Assembly (NCBI GenBank): GCA_910589155.1
Contig: CAJURY010000002.1
Location: 62,001 to 126,000 of the forward strand
Length of the DNA: 64,000 bases
Origin: an uncultured Oscillospiraceae bacterium
GTDB lineage: Bacteria; Bacillota; Clostridia; Oscillospirales; Oscillospiraceae
Direction of reading: 5' to 3'
The notes under the pieces are model-generated. The model was given only the letters and a program-made list of their open reading frames with translations, had not been told where the DNA came from and did not search any database. Positions within the stretch are counted from its first letter, which is position 1. Every line of letters starts with the position of its first letter. The position numbers and the translations under genes are program-made. Of this stretch, positions 31,239 through 40,736 are shown piece by piece.

Positions 31239-32429
31239 ATGGGATTTAATTTGTTTAAATTTTTAGCCCCGAAAACCGGGCGAACCAAACTGGAAAAAGT
31301 GGTTTGCAGCGAACTGTACAGCGCGGCGCTGGAATACCAGATTCGGGAGCTTTGCTTCTGGGTCTGCGTGGATTTTATCGCGAACGCCATTGGTCGGTGC
31401 GAGTTTCGCACTTTCCTCCAAGGCAAAGAGGTTTTTGACCGGGAGTACTATATGTGGAATTTTGAGCCGAACGTCAACCAAAACTCCACGGCGTTTTTGC
31501 ACAAGCTGGTGGGTAAGCTCTGCCAGGACAACGAGGCGCTTCTGGTCAGCCCCCGGAAGCGGGACGGCTACGACATGGTGGTAGTAGCGGACGACTGGCA
31601 GGTGAAAAACCGCAATGTGACGAAGCAAAACGAATATTGCGGCGTGACGGTAGACGGCTTTCAGTTCGATAAAACCTTCCGGGAGGATGATGTGCTGCAC
31701 CTCCAGCTTCGCCACATGGATTTGCAGCCGGTGCTGCAAGGGATGTTCAGCGCCTACGCAAGGCTTTTGCAAGCGGCAATGCAAAGCTACGAATGGAGCC
31801 AAGGGCAGCACTGGAAGGTTACGGTGAATCAGATGCTGTCCGGCCAGGAGGGCTTTGCGGAAACCTTTCAGAAGATGATCCAGGAGCAAATTAAGCCGTT
31901 TCTGGACAGCCGGGGCGCTATTTTGCCGGAGTTTGACGGATACAAGTATGAAAACGTGGGCGGCAGTAAAAACGGCGTGAAGCCGGATACCAGAGATATC
32001 AAAGCCATGATCGATGATATTTTTGACTTTACGGCAAAGACCTTTCAGATTCCCGCCGTGCTGATCAACGGCAAGGTGGAGGGCGTGGAGGGCGCGAAGG
32101 AACGCGCCATGTCCCATTGCATCGACCCTATCTGCGACCAGCTTGCAGAGGAAATCACCCGGAAGCGGTATGGCTTTGACGGCTGGAGGAAAGGAAACTT
32201 TGTGCGGGTGGATTCATCCGCCATTGAACACTTTAATTTATTTGGCAACGCCGCCAACGTGGAAAAGCTGGTAGGCTCCGCCGCCTTTACTGTCAACGAT
32301 ATTCTCCGCGCCGCCGGGCAGCCGCAAATTGAGGAACCCTGGGCAAGCAAACACTTTTTAACGAAAAATATTGCGGATTTAGAAGAAGTGATCCGCACAC
32401 TGGATTTACAGGAAGGAGCGATTCCATGA
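31239..32429 (+). CDS. phage portal protein (HK97 type)
   Basis: A 396-residue protein, AGGAGG upstream. Segments CVDFIANAIGRCEFRTF, WNFEPNVNQNSTAFLHKLV and AKTFQIPAVLINGKVEGVEGAKE are characteristic of HK97-family portals, the dodecameric ring through which DNA enters and the tail attaches. The C-terminus (VNDILRAAGQPQIEEPWA) is also typical. It overlaps the protease gene by 4 bases. Confidence 0.95.
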   Translation: MGFNLFKFLAPKTGRTKLEKVVCSELYSAALEYQIRELCFWVCVDFIANAIGRCEFRTFLQGKEVFDREYYMWNFEPNVNQNSTAFLHKLVGKLCQDNEALLVSPRKRDGYDMVVVADDWQVKNRNVTKQNEYCGVTVDGFQFDKTFREDDVLHLQLRHMDLQPVLQGMFSAYARLLQAAMQSYEWSQGQHWKVTVNQMLSGQEGFAETFQKMIQEQIKPFLDSRGAILPEFDGYKYENVGGSKNGVKPDTRDIKAMIDDIFDFTAKTFQIPAVLINGKVEGVEGAKERAMSHCIDPICDQLAEEITRKRYGFDGWRKGNFVRVDSSAIEHFNLFGNAANVEKLVGSAAFTVNDILRAAGQPQIEEPWASKHFLTKNIADLEEVIRTLDLQEGAIP

Positions 32430-33121
32430 GCTACTGCGCCATGCAGAAAACAGACAACAAAGCGGAAATTTACATTTTTGGCGATATTACCACCTGTCCC
32501 TGGCCGATTCTTGGGGAGGTATCCGCTAAAACCGTTGCCGACGGTATTCAAAATCTGGATGTGACGGAAATTAACGTCCATATCAACAGCTATGGCGGCG
32601 CGGTGTCCGAGGGTTGGGGCATTTACAACGTGCTGCTGGAGCACAAAGCAACCGTTACAACCTACGCCGACGGTTTTGTAGCCTCCGCCGCTTTGTATCC
32701 CTTTTTGGCGGGAGACAGGCGGATTGCCGGGAGCGTATCGGCGTTTTTCCTGCACCAGGTTATGACGGGAGCGGACGGCTACGCGGCGGATTTGCGCAAG
32801 GCGGCGGAAATGGCCGATACCATGACGGAAATCGGCGTAAGCGCCTTTGTGGAGCGGGCGGGGATGCAGCGGGAAACCGTGTTGCAGCTTATGGAGCAGG
32901 AAACCTGGCTGACCCCGGAGCAGGCGCTGCAATATGGCATTGCTACCGCCATTGTCAGAAGCGACGCGCAGGACGCGGCCAGCCAAAGCATAAAAAAGCG
33001 GGTTCTGGCTGCGGCTATGCAAATGGGAAAAGCCCCTGCGCCTATGAAACAGGAAACACCCCGGCAGTCTATTATGGATACGGTAGCCGGGATGCAATTT
33101 CATTTTTTGAGAGGAGATTAA
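32426..33121 (+). CDS. ClpP-like prohead protease
   Basis: A 231-residue serine protease of the ClpP/crotonase fold: VHINSYGGAVSEGWGIYNVL, GFVASAALYPF with Ser87 as candidate nucleophile, and SAFFLHQ with His110. Phage members process scaffold and capsid delta domains during prohead maturation. Located between portal and capsid as expected. The last 35 residues (KRVLAAAMQMGKAPAPMKQE) form a flexible basic tail. Confidence 0.94.
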   Translation: MSYCAMQKTDNKAEIYIFGDITTCPWPILGEVSAKTVADGIQNLDVTEINVHINSYGGAVSEGWGIYNVLLEHKATVTTYADGFVASAALYPFLAGDRRIAGSVSAFFLHQVMTGADGYAADLRKAAEMADTMTEIGVSAFVERAGMQRETVLQLMEQETWLTPEQALQYGIATAIVRSDAQDAASQSIKKRVLAAAMQMGKAPAPMKQETPRQSIMDTVAGMQFHFLRGD

Positions 33122-33125
33122 AATT

Positions 33126-34604
33126 ATGCCTATGTTATCCAACGACCTGAGAAACAACCCCGGATTGGAGGAAATCCGCCAGTCCATGCAATCGGCCTTG
33201 GCGGCCAATGACAGCGAAAAATTTTCCGAGGCAATGACCCAGCTTGTGACCCATATGCAAGGAGAAACCTTGCGGCAGTTTGAGGAATTGCGGGAGGAAC
33301 AGGACGCGGCGGTTTTGCAAAGCCGGGGCGTCCGGCAGCTGACTGCCCAGGAGCGTGACTTTTACCAGAAGGCGGCAGACGCGATGCGCAGCAAAAACCC
33401 GGAGCAGGCGCTGGCCAATCTGGACGCTGTGATGCCGGAAACGGTGGTGGAAAGCGTTTTCGAGGAATTGGAAGCCAGTCACCCGCTGCTGGGCAAAATC
33501 GACTTTATGCCAACCGGCGGCGCAATCAAAATGATTATGAATGTCAACGGCTACCAGAAAGCTGAGTGGGGCGAGCTGTGCGAGGAAATCACCAAGGAAA
33601 TGAATGCCGGCTTCAAGGCTGTCAATACCGGCCTTTGCAAGCTAAGCGCATTCTTCCCCATTTGCAACGCCATGCTGGATCTTGGCCCTGCGTGGCTGGA
33701 CAGCTACATCCGCCGGGTTTTGACGGAAATGATTGCCGCCGGTCTGGAATATGGCGTTTTGCTGGGAGACGGCAACGACGCCCCTATTGGCATGAATCGC
33801 CAGGTTGGCGCTGGCGTGACCGTGACCGACGGCGTGTATCCGGAAAAGGCAGCCATTCAAGTGACGGATTTTTCCGTTGCGACCTTCGGCAATCTTTTAA
33901 GCATTCTGGCGCAGTCCCCCAACGGCAAGAGCCGCCCTGTAACGGACGTAATTCTGGTGGTGAATCCCCAGGACTATTTCCAGAAGGTTATGCCCGCTAC
34001 CACGATCTTAGCGCCGGACGGCACCTACCGCAACAACGTTTTGCCCTATCCCGTGAGCGTGTTGCAGTCCGCCGCGCTGCCCAGAGGCAAAGCGATTTTC
34101 GGCCTTTCCAAGCGGTACTTTGCCGCGCTGGGAAGCGCCAAAGCGGGGGCGCTGGAATACAGCGACCACCTGAAATTCCTGGAGGACGCCAGAGTTTACC
34201 GCGCCAAGCTGTACGGCAACGGTATGCCCAAGGATAACAACGCTTTTCTGGTACTGGATATTTCCGGTCTTGCGCCCGCTACCTACAAGGTCACGCAGGT
34301 AACGGCTCCCGCGCCGTCCGGCGACGCCGCTTTGTCCGATCTGCGCATTGGCAATCTGTCCCTGTCTCCCGCCTTTGCGGCGGCTACCACGACATACACG
34401 GCGGCGACTGCCAACGCGACCAATACGGTAACGGCAGTACCCGCTAATGCCGGCGCAACCATCAGCGTGAAGGTCGGCGGCAAAGAAATTGACAACGGCA
34501 GCGCCGCTGCCTGGGCAAACGGCGCGAACACCCTAACCGTTACGGTTACGGCGGCGGATGGCGAAACTGTCAAAACCTACACCGTAACCGTTACCAAGTC
34601 CTAA
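33126..34604 (+). CDS. HK97-fold major capsid protein with C-terminal cadherin-like domain
   Basis: A 492-residue protein. Residues 1-105 are a helical delta-like scaffold segment (QSMQSALAANDSEKFSEAM). Residues about 110-400 are the HK97 core (AWLDSYIRRVLTEMIAAGLEYGVLLGDG, VNPQDYFQKVMPATT). Residues about 401-492 form a cadherin-like beta-sandwich: LSDLRIGNLSLSPAF, repeated TAATANATNTVTAVPA, and NTLTVTVTAADGETVKTYTV. This domain would lie on the capsid surface and may bind carbohydrate or mucus. The fusion lengthens the protein by about 90 residues. Confidence 0.94.
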   Translation: MPMLSNDLRNNPGLEEIRQSMQSALAANDSEKFSEAMTQLVTHMQGETLRQFEELREEQDAAVLQSRGVRQLTAQERDFYQKAADAMRSKNPEQALANLDAVMPETVVESVFEELEASHPLLGKIDFMPTGGAIKMIMNVNGYQKAEWGELCEEITKEMNAGFKAVNTGLCKLSAFFPICNAMLDLGPAWLDSYIRRVLTEMIAAGLEYGVLLGDGNDAPIGMNRQVGAGVTVTDGVYPEKAAIQVTDFSVATFGNLLSILAQSPNGKSRPVTDVILVVNPQDYFQKVMPATTILAPDGTYRNNVLPYPVSVLQSAALPRGKAIFGLSKRYFAALGSAKAGALEYSDHLKFLEDARVYRAKLYGNGMPKDNNAFLVLDISGLAPATYKVTQVTAPAPSGDAALSDLRIGNLSLSPAFAAATTTYTAATANATNTVTAVPANAGATISVKVGGKEIDNGSAAAWANGANTLTVTVTAADGETVKTYTVTVTKS

Positions 34605-34606
34605 AT

Positions 34607-34921
34607 ATGGCGGCGGGCAGGGTTTCGGCGCAGCTTCTGGACGATGTAAGGAACTACCTGGACGTCACCTGGCCGGATTGTGAACTGGATCGGAAGCTGT
34701 CCCAGATGATTGCCTCCGGTATGGGATATCTTGACCGGCTGCTGGGATCGTCGGCGGACTACGCCGCCGACGGACAACCCCGGACGCTGCTTTTTGAGTA
34801 TGTCCGCTACGCCAGGGACGGCGCAATGGACATTTTTGAAAACAATTACGGCGCGTTGCTTTTGGCAATGCAAAACGACAAGGCGGTGGAACGGTATGCG
34901 CAGAAAACCCACAAGACCTGA
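34607..34921 (+). CDS. head-tail connector, gp6-like
   Basis: A 104-residue helical protein, two bases after the capsid stop. AQLLDDVRNYLDVTWPDCELDRKLSQMIASGMGYLDRLLG is the helix pattern of the phage gp6/DNA-packaging connector family that binds the portal ring; RTLLFEYVRYARDGAMDIFE follows. The position confirms the assignment. Confidence 0.85.
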   Translation: MAAGRVSAQLLDDVRNYLDVTWPDCELDRKLSQMIASGMGYLDRLLGSSADYAADGQPRTLLFEYVRYARDGAMDIFENNYGALLLAMQNDKAVERYAQKTHKT

Positions 34922-35270
34922 CAATGAAATCAGCCAGACCTACAACAGCGGCCTTTTGACCGTCTGCGACGTTTCCAACGAGGCAAGCCCCGGAGATTTT
35001 CCGGCGGAAAGACTTACAAAGAAGGTATTCTTGCGCTATGAGGAGCGGCGGCTGGGATTGAACCGGCTGTACCTTGCCCGGCAGAGCAACGTGGAAATTG
35101 TCCGGGTGGTGCGCACCCCATACCGCCCGGAGGTTTCCCCTCAGGACGCGGCGATTCTGCCGGACGGCAGGGCGTACCGCATTGACGCGGTGCAGCTTGC
35201 CGTGGGCGTGTATCCCCCGTCCATGGACTTGTCCCTTGCGAAAATGGAGGCGCGATATGAAATGGTATGA
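34896..35270 (+). CDS. head-tail adaptor / head closure protein
   Basis: A 124-residue protein from ATG 34896 (AAGGCGGTGGAACGGT upstream), overlapping the connector gene. Strand-rich, with KKVFLRYEERRLGLNRLYLA and ILPDGRAYRIDAVQLAVG. The size and position fit the SPP1 gp16-like stopper / head closure family. Longer frames from upstream ATGs lie in the shadow of the connector gene. Confidence 0.75.
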   Translation: MRRKPTRPDNEISQTYNSGLLTVCDVSNEASPGDFPAERLTKKVFLRYEERRLGLNRLYLARQSNVEIVRVVRTPYRPEVSPQDAAILPDGRAYRIDAVQLAVGVYPPSMDLSLAKMEARYEMV

Positions 35271-35574
35271 CAAAATCAAAGCTGTACACCTGGCTGTGAC
35301 GGACGCGGTAGCGCACCGGAAGCACCTGAAGGGGAACCGCTATTTTGTCTGGCAGGAGGACGGCGCGAACCGCTTTTGCGCCGACGGCAGACATGCGGAA
35401 CGCGCTGTAACCGGCACTACGGACTTGTATACCAGGCTAGAATATGATCCCTGGGTGGAAGCTTTCGAGGCGGCGCTGGACGCGGCGGAGGATATCGTGT
35501 GGGACTTGGAAAGCGTCCTGTATGAGCCGGATACCGGCTATACCCATTACGAATGGTCTTGGGAGGTTTTATGA
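35257..35574 (+). CDS. tail-completion-type minor structural protein
   Basis: A 105-residue protein from ATG 35257 (GGAGGCGAT upstream). YFVWQEDGANRFCADGRHAERAVTGTTDLYTRLEYDPW and HYEWSWEVL are conserved blocks of a small protein that always sits between head closure and gp10 genes in Clostridia phages. Probably part of the neck, or a tail terminator; assignment rests on context. It overlaps both neighbours. Confidence 0.65.
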   Translation: MKWYDKIKAVHLAVTDAVAHRKHLKGNRYFVWQEDGANRFCADGRHAERAVTGTTDLYTRLEYDPWVEAFEAALDAAEDIVWDLESVLYEPDTGYTHYEWSWEVL

Positions 35575-36092
35575 GGACGAGAATTACTGCGGCGGGAAGC
35601 GGCTCCACATGGTCTGCGCAGATGGATTTGTTTATGGAAATGCTCCTGGAGTTGGGAGAAAAGCCCACCGATATTTTAGGTAATGCAATTTATCCGGCGG
35701 CGGGGTTGGTAGCGGATGAAATACGGCGTGGTATTCACAATTTACCATCTTTGCACCGAGAAGCGAGAAACCTGATTGCAGGCGTAGGGCGTAGGCAGCG
35801 ACAGGGTTTTTTAGATGGTCTTGGTATTTCCAAGATGGAGCACCAAAAGGGTGTTTATAACGTAAAGATTGGTTTCGCCGGATACAACGATGTAAGAACG
35901 GCAAAGTTTCCAAATGGTCAGCCCAATGTCCTTGTTGCTAGATGCGTGGAAAGCGGATCAAGCGTTATTAACAAAACACCTTTTGTTCGCCCGGCTGTGC
36001 GGCGCGTTCGGGAGCAGACGGTAAAGGAAATGGAAAAAAGCTTAGACCATTCTTTTGCAGAAATTCAGAAAAAATATGAGCGGCGGAGGTAA
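35571..36092 (+). CDS. HK97 gp10-like morphogenesis protein
   Basis: A 173-residue protein from ATG 35571, overlapping the previous stop as ATGA. Central FVRPAVRRVREQTVKEMEKSL at the C-terminus and KIGFAGYNDVRTAKFPNG are typical of HK97-gp10 family neck/tail completion proteins. GLVADEIRRGIHNLPSL forms an amphipathic helix near residue 50. Located directly before the major tail protein. Confidence 0.8.
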   Translation: MRTRITAAGSGSTWSAQMDLFMEMLLELGEKPTDILGNAIYPAAGLVADEIRRGIHNLPSLHREARNLIAGVGRRQRQGFLDGLGISKMEHQKGVYNVKIGFAGYNDVRTAKFPNGQPNVLVARCVESGSSVINKTPFVRPAVRRVREQTVKEMEKSLDHSFAEIQKKYERRR

Positions 36093-36114
36093 CGCCGCAG
36101 ATTAGGAGGAAATT

Positions 36115-36711
36115 ATGGCAAAAATTGGTTTTTCTAACGTATTTGTAGCAAAGTACAGCGAAAATGAAGGTACGGTATCTTATTCCGACGGCATGAAGCT
36201 GGGAAAGGCGGTGGAGGTGGATATTCAGATTGAAGCCTCCGGGGAAAACAATTTCTGCGCGGACGACGCCGTTGCGGAAAGCGACGTGCGCTTTTCCGGC
36301 GGCGCCCTGAATCACGAAACAGACGATTTGCTGCCGGAGGAAACGTCATTTATTTTGGGGATTGCAAAAAAGCCGCTGGCCGGAAACGAGGAGGCTTTTG
36401 AGCTGGTTTATGACGACGACGCAGCGCCCCCTTATCTTGGCTGGGGCGGCGTAATCAAAAAGCAAAAAAATAACAAGCTGCTGTACCGGGCGGTGGTGCT
36501 GTCCAAAATCAAGTACGATGTGCCCAATGATTCGGCTACTACAGAGGGCAAGACTATTGACTGGAAGTCTACGTCTTTATCCGCGCAGATTTTCCGGGAC
36601 GATTCTGAAAAGCACGCCTGGAAGCGGGAAGCGACCTTTGCCACGCTGTCGGAGGCCGTCGCTTACATCAAAAAGTGCTTGCGGATTGTAACCACTGTGG
36701 AGGTGAAATAA
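36115..36711 (+). CDS. major tail protein, phi13/TP901 family
   Basis: A 198-residue protein, RBS TAGGAGGAAATT. AKIGFSNVFVAKYSENEGTV, SDGMKLGKAVEVDIQIEASGE and LLYRAVVLSKIKYDVPNDSA match the phi13-type major tail protein, which polymerises into the tail tube. LNHETDDLLPEET and FGWGGVIKKQ-like motifs are present. The tail chaperone gene follows, as expected. Confidence 0.93.
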   Translation: MAKIGFSNVFVAKYSENEGTVSYSDGMKLGKAVEVDIQIEASGENNFCADDAVAESDVRFSGGALNHETDDLLPEETSFILGIAKKPLAGNEEAFELVYDDDAAPPYLGWGGVIKKQKNNKLLYRAVVLSKIKYDVPNDSATTEGKTIDWKSTSLSAQIFRDDSEKHAWKREATFATLSEAVAYIKKCLRIVTTVEVK

Positions 36712-36712
36712 G

Positions 36713-37147
36713 ATGGAGCCGAAAGCGATTGCTGTTACCCTTGCGGGAACTGAATACCCCTTGTGTCTGACTGTGGCGGCGCTGGAGGAAATCGAAACCT
36801 TATGCGGCGGTCTGGAAAATCTGGGTAACTATATGGCCGGCGTTCCGGCGGACGTTACAGAATCTGAGGCAGGCGCAGTCAATGCAGGCCGTGCAGCCAA
36901 TGCCACTGCCCAGGTGCTTGGGGTGCTGATTGCCGCCGGGGAGGAGAACCGGCAGGTGCTGGCGGCTTTAAACGGGGAAATCTGCGAAGCACGGGACGTG
37001 CCCAATGAATTAAAGGTTCCGCACCTGATGCGCCCTGCCGATATGGTTCCTTGTCAAAAGGCGGTTTGGGAAGCGATTGCCCAAGGCATGGGGCAGACTG
37101 TAGAGGTTGACACCTCAAAAAACGCCGAGAGCGCAGAGTTGGACTAG
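36713..37147 (+). CDS. tail assembly chaperone, shorter product (gpG-like)
   Basis: A 144-residue protein just after the tail tube gene. TLAGTEYPLCLTVAALEEIETLCGG is the N-terminal pattern of phage tail chaperones; the C-terminus is acidic (VEVDTSKNAESAELD). Chaperones hold the tape measure during tail assembly. At codons 135-137 the heptamer A AAA AAC lies in the correct frame for -1 slippage, giving a longer protein (see 37117). Confidence 0.88.
   Translation: MEPKAIAVTLAGTEYPLCLTVAALEEIETLCGGLENLGNYMAGVPADVTESEAGAVNAGRAANATAQVLGVLIAAGEENRQVLAALNGEICEARDVPNELKVPHLMRPADMVPCQKAVWEAIAQGMGQTVEVDTSKNAESAELD
37117..37123 (+). promoter_or_regulatory. -1 ribosomal frameshift site A_AAA_AAC
   Basis: The heptamer is positioned as A AAA AAC in the reading frame of the upstream chaperone gene, the canonical X XXY YYZ slippery form. 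A -1 shift continues without stop to 37323. The stop codon of the zero frame lies 22 bases beyond the heptamer, so both products can be made. Confidence 0.9.
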
Positions 37148-37323
37148 GACTCTGCGCTGCCTGGTACCTGTATTGGGGACACATGTTCCACATATCGGAG
37201 CGGGAGGTGCTCCGCACAAGGGTAGGTAAAATGAACGACCTAATCGCCTGCCACTATATCGCAAACGGCGCAGAGCCGAAAGCCCCAGCGGATGATGAAA
37301 CCGCCATTCCAGACGTTTTGTAG
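37124..37323 (+). CDS. frameshift extension of tail assembly chaperone (gpGT-like)
   Basis: In the -1 frame after the slippery site, about 67 residues follow: RRERRVGLGLCAAWYLYW, GHMFHISEREVLRTRVGKMN, DLIACHYIANG and an acidic end. This frame has no good start of its own (an internal ATG at 37171 has no RBS), and ends 11 bases before the tape measure. That is the location of the T part of lambda gpGT. It must be made as a fusion with the 36713 gene product. Confidence 0.85.
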
Positions 37324-37334
37324 GAGGTGAAGGT

Positions 37335-40300
37335 GTGGCTATCAATATTGGACCCAAAATTGGCATAGATGGCTGGAGCGAATTTCGGAGCAGGATTCAG
37401 ACGATTAACGCTTCCTGTCGGTCGCTGAAAACGGAAATGGAGCTGGTGACGGAATCCTTTGCCGACAACGCCACCGCTCAGGAAAAATTTGACTCCGTAT
37501 CCGCCGTTTTGCGAAAGCAATTGGATGCGCAGAACAAAAAAATTGCTGAAACGGAAGAATTTTTGGCGCGGGCGGCTAAGGAATACGGAGAGGGAAGCCG
37601 GGAAATGCAATCCTGGCAAGCTGTGCTGAACACTGCAAAAACGGAGCAGGTGCGGCTAAATAAAGCGCTGGATGAAGCGCAAAATGAACTGACTGCCGCC
37701 GCCCAGGACATAGACGCCGCCGGCGACGCCACAGGGGATTTTGCAAAAAGGCTAGCGGTCTCTAATGCCGCTTGCAAAACGGCAGCGGCGGAAATGACGT
37801 TGGTTACAGCATCCTATGACAAAAATGAAAAGTCCCAGGAAAAGCTGACGGCTACCATTGCCGCCTTGGAAAAGCAAATGACCGCCCAAAATGAAATAGT
37901 CCGGCTTTTGCAACAGGGCGTAGATACCGCCGCCGGGCGGTTTGGGGAAGCCTCCGGGGAAACCCAGAAATGGAAGCAGGAGCTGCTTGCCGCCCAGGCA
38001 GAACAGGCGAAGCTGAACCGCTCCCTGCAAAGCGCCCAGGATGCTCTGGATAACTGGGGGAATGAACTGGAGGACGTTGCGGACAATCTGGACGCCGCCG
38101 GAAAAGGCGCGGCGGATTTTGGGGACGTCCTGAAAGCCAATTTGCTGTCCGACGCGATCATGGCCGGCATGCGGAAGCTGGGGGAACTGGTTTCCAACTT
38201 CTCCTCCGGCATGATCGAACAGGCGGCGAGCCTGCAAGCGCAGGAGGCGCAGTTTTCCCAGTCTTTCGGTGCGATGGAAAAACAGGCCAGAAGCAGTCTG
38301 AAAGCGGTAGCCGACGAGGCCGGTATTGCCACCACCAGAATACAGGGCAGCTACACCCAGATTTTCGCCTTTGCCAAGACAGCGGGCGCGGATTCCGCCG
38401 AGGCGCTGACCATTGCCCAACGGGCGATGAAAGTAGCGGCGGACAGCGCCGCCTATTACGACCGTTCCATTGAGGAAGTTACGGAAAGCCTGCAATCCTT
38501 CCTGAAGGGCAACTACGCCAACGACGCGGCTCTGGGCATTGCCGCCACGGAGACCACCAGAAACGCTAAGGCCAACGAACTGTACGCACAGAGCTTTGAT
38601 AAACTGTCTGAAAGCCAGAAGGTGGACGTGCTGCTTGCCATGGTGGAAGCTGGCAATAAAGCTTCCGGCGCGATTGGCCAGGCGGCAAGAGAATCAGACG
38701 CCTGGGAAAACGTCACCGGAGAATTAAATGAATCCTGGCGAATGCTGCAAGCTACCGTGGGCAAGCCGGTACTGCAAAAAACCATTCCCGTGCTGCAAAA
38801 AATCACGGCCAGCCTCAACGACGCCGCTGAAAGCAAAAAATTTGAACAGTTTGCAGATGGTCTGGGCAATACTCTGGGCTGGATTGTGGACAACGGCGGC
38901 AAGGTCGTATCCGCAACGGCCAGCGTCGGCGCGGGGCTTCTCAGCATGAAGGTTGCGCTGAATGCTGCGTCCTACGTGGAGAAGTTTACCGGGGCGCTGA
39001 ATGCTATGAAGCTTGCGATGGCGGCCAATCCTTGGGCGCTGGCAATTGGAGGCGTGACAACGCTCATTACCTTGCTTGCAACTATGCCGAAACATATGGA
39101 TGAAAACGAAAAACGTATTCATGCATCTGTTACAGAAATTGAAGCAGATGTTTCCAGATTGCGCAAGTCCGCCGAAGATTTAAACGCTACATTTCAAGAA
39201 ATTGACGTGGATTTTTCCGCAACCAGAAGTGAATTGGACGGTACAGTTGTAATTGCGGAAAAATACCTGAATAAGCTGGAGGAATTGGAAAACCAGGACG
39301 CATTGTCAGAGCAAGCACAGTCCGAGTACAACAAGACTGTTGAACTGCTGAAAACGCTGCTGCCGGATGTGAATATCCGCATTGACGAACAGACGGGTTT
39401 GTTGCAAGGCGGTGCGAAAGCTTTAAGAAGTAATATTTCTGCGTGGAAGGATCAGGCAGTAGCGCAGGCATATCAAAAAAAGCTGCAAAAAAGTACGGAG
39501 GCACTGGTAGATGCGCAGGAAACCTACTTGGAATCCCAGCGAAAATTAAAGGAAATTGCCCCGCGCGTGGCGTCGCTGTATGCGCAGCTTACAAGCTGGC
39601 AGTATCAAATGGACTCTGGCGCAATTTCGTTGGCAGAGTACAGATACCAAGTTGACCAAATCAATATGGAATTAAATGGACTTCTGCCGCAAATGGAAAT
39701 ATTGCGCGGCACCATGTCTGATTCTGAGGCGGTTATTGATACAAATTCTGCCAAACTGGATGAATACGCGGAAAAGGCTGGGCTTGCAGCCAGCGGAACG
39801 GAGAAGCTTTCCGGGGCGATTGCAGACGCAGATGCACAAACTTTTTTGAATCTGCAAAAGGCCTATAGCGACTTGAAAAATGCTGCAAGAGAAAGCGTAG
39901 ATTCCCAGGTGGGGGCGTTCGACGAACTGTCCATGAAAACGGATTGGACCTTTGACAAGATTTTGCAGAACCTTGAAAGCCAAAACCGTGCGTTTTCTCA
40001 ATACAGTGACAATTTGAAAAAAGCTATGGAGCGCGGCATTGACGAAGGGGTAATTCAAACGCTTTCCGACGGCAGCGAAGAATCCATGCGGATTTTGGAT
40101 GTGCTGGTCAACGGAACAGATGAAGAAATTGACCGCTTGGCAGACATGATGCAGCTAAACCGCGAACAGCGCAACAGGCTGGCGGCCAGCATTGCCGATG
40201 CGACAAAAAGTGCGGACGCAGAATGGCGCAAGGCGGCAAAGGATGCGGAAAACGCCGGTATGGACATTGTAAACGGCGCAATTTCCGGCATTAAGAAAAA

Positions 40301-40736
40301 GACCCAGGAATACTTGGCGGCGGTCAACGGACTAGCAGCCGCCGGACAGCGGCAATACCGCATAACCAATGAAATCAAGTCACCTTCCAGAAAATTCAGG
40401 CGGCTGGCCGAATATGACGTAGACGGTCTCATTGCGGGTTGGAAAGAAAAAGCGGCTGCGCTGCAAAGAACCGTTTCATTTGTTGCCGGTAGTATGATTG
40501 ATCCGTTATCCAAAGCAGCAATTACGTTGCCGGAACTGGGAAACTATCGCATATCTGTTCCCGCCGGTCGGTACACCCCTGGAAGCCTACGCCAAAATAC
40601 TGTGAATTTAGGCGGCATATCCATTACTGTCACAGCGGCGGACACTGCCAAAATACAAAACCCAGCGCAGTTTGCGGATCTGGTATCCCGGAAAATCTGC
40701 GCGGAGGTAGAAGGGATCGTGGCGGCCAATGGGTAA
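37335..40736 (+). CDS. tail tape measure protein
   Basis: A 1133-residue protein with GTG start after GGAGGTGAAG. Residues 1-260 form an alpha-helical coiled-coil region with repeated blocks (SLKTEMELVTESFADNATAQEK and AAAEMTLVTASYDKNEKSQEK). The central part has hydrophobic helices (GALNAMKLAMAANPWALAIGGV). Near the C-terminus EYDVDGLIAGWKEKAAALQ is typical of TMP. Its length sets tail length, suggesting a tail of roughly 160-170 nm by the usual rule. No lytic transglycosylase or peptidase domain is evident. Confidence 0.95.
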   Translation: MAINIGPKIGIDGWSEFRSRIQTINASCRSLKTEMELVTESFADNATAQEKFDSVSAVLRKQLDAQNKKIAETEEFLARAAKEYGEGSREMQSWQAVLNTAKTEQVRLNKALDEAQNELTAAAQDIDAAGDATGDFAKRLAVSNAACKTAAAEMTLVTASYDKNEKSQEKLTATIAALEKQMTAQNEIVRLLQQGVDTAAGRFGEASGETQKWKQELLAAQAEQAKLNRSLQSAQDALDNWGNELEDVADNLDAAGKGAADFGDVLKANLLSDAIMAGMRKLGELVSNFSSGMIEQAASLQAQEAQFSQSFGAMEKQARSSLKAVADEAGIATTRIQGSYTQIFAFAKTAGADSAEALTIAQRAMKVAADSAAYYDRSIEEVTESLQSFLKGNYANDAALGIAATETTRNAKANELYAQSFDKLSESQKVDVLLAMVEAGNKASGAIGQAARESDAWENVTGELNESWRMLQATVGKPVLQKTIPVLQKITASLNDAAESKKFEQFADGLGNTLGWIVDNGGKVVSATASVGAGLLSMKVALNAASYVEKFTGALNAMKLAMAANPWALAIGGVTTLITLLATMPKHMDENEKRIHASVTEIEADVSRLRKSAEDLNATFQEIDVDFSATRSELDGTVVIAEKYLNKLEELENQDALSEQAQSEYNKTVELLKTLLPDVNIRIDEQTGLLQGGAKALRSNISAWKDQAVAQAYQKKLQKSTEALVDAQETYLESQRKLKEIAPRVASLYAQLTSWQYQMDSGAISLAEYRYQVDQINMELNGLLPQMEILRGTMSDSEAVIDTNSAKLDEYAEKAGLAASGTEKLSGAIADADAQTFLNLQKAYSDLKNAARESVDSQVGAFDELSMKTDWTFDKILQNLESQNRAFSQYSDNLKKAMERGIDEGVIQTLSDGSEESMRILDVLVNGTDEEIDRLADMMQLNREQRNRLAASIADATKSADAEWRKAAKDAENAGMDIVNGAISGIKKKTQEYLAAVNGLAAAGQRQYRITNEIKSPSRKFRRLAEYDVDGLIAGWKEKAAALQRTVSFVAGSMIDPLSKAAITLPELGNYRISVPAGRYTPGSLRQNTVNLGGISITVTAADTAKIQNPAQFADLVSRKICAEVEGIVAANG

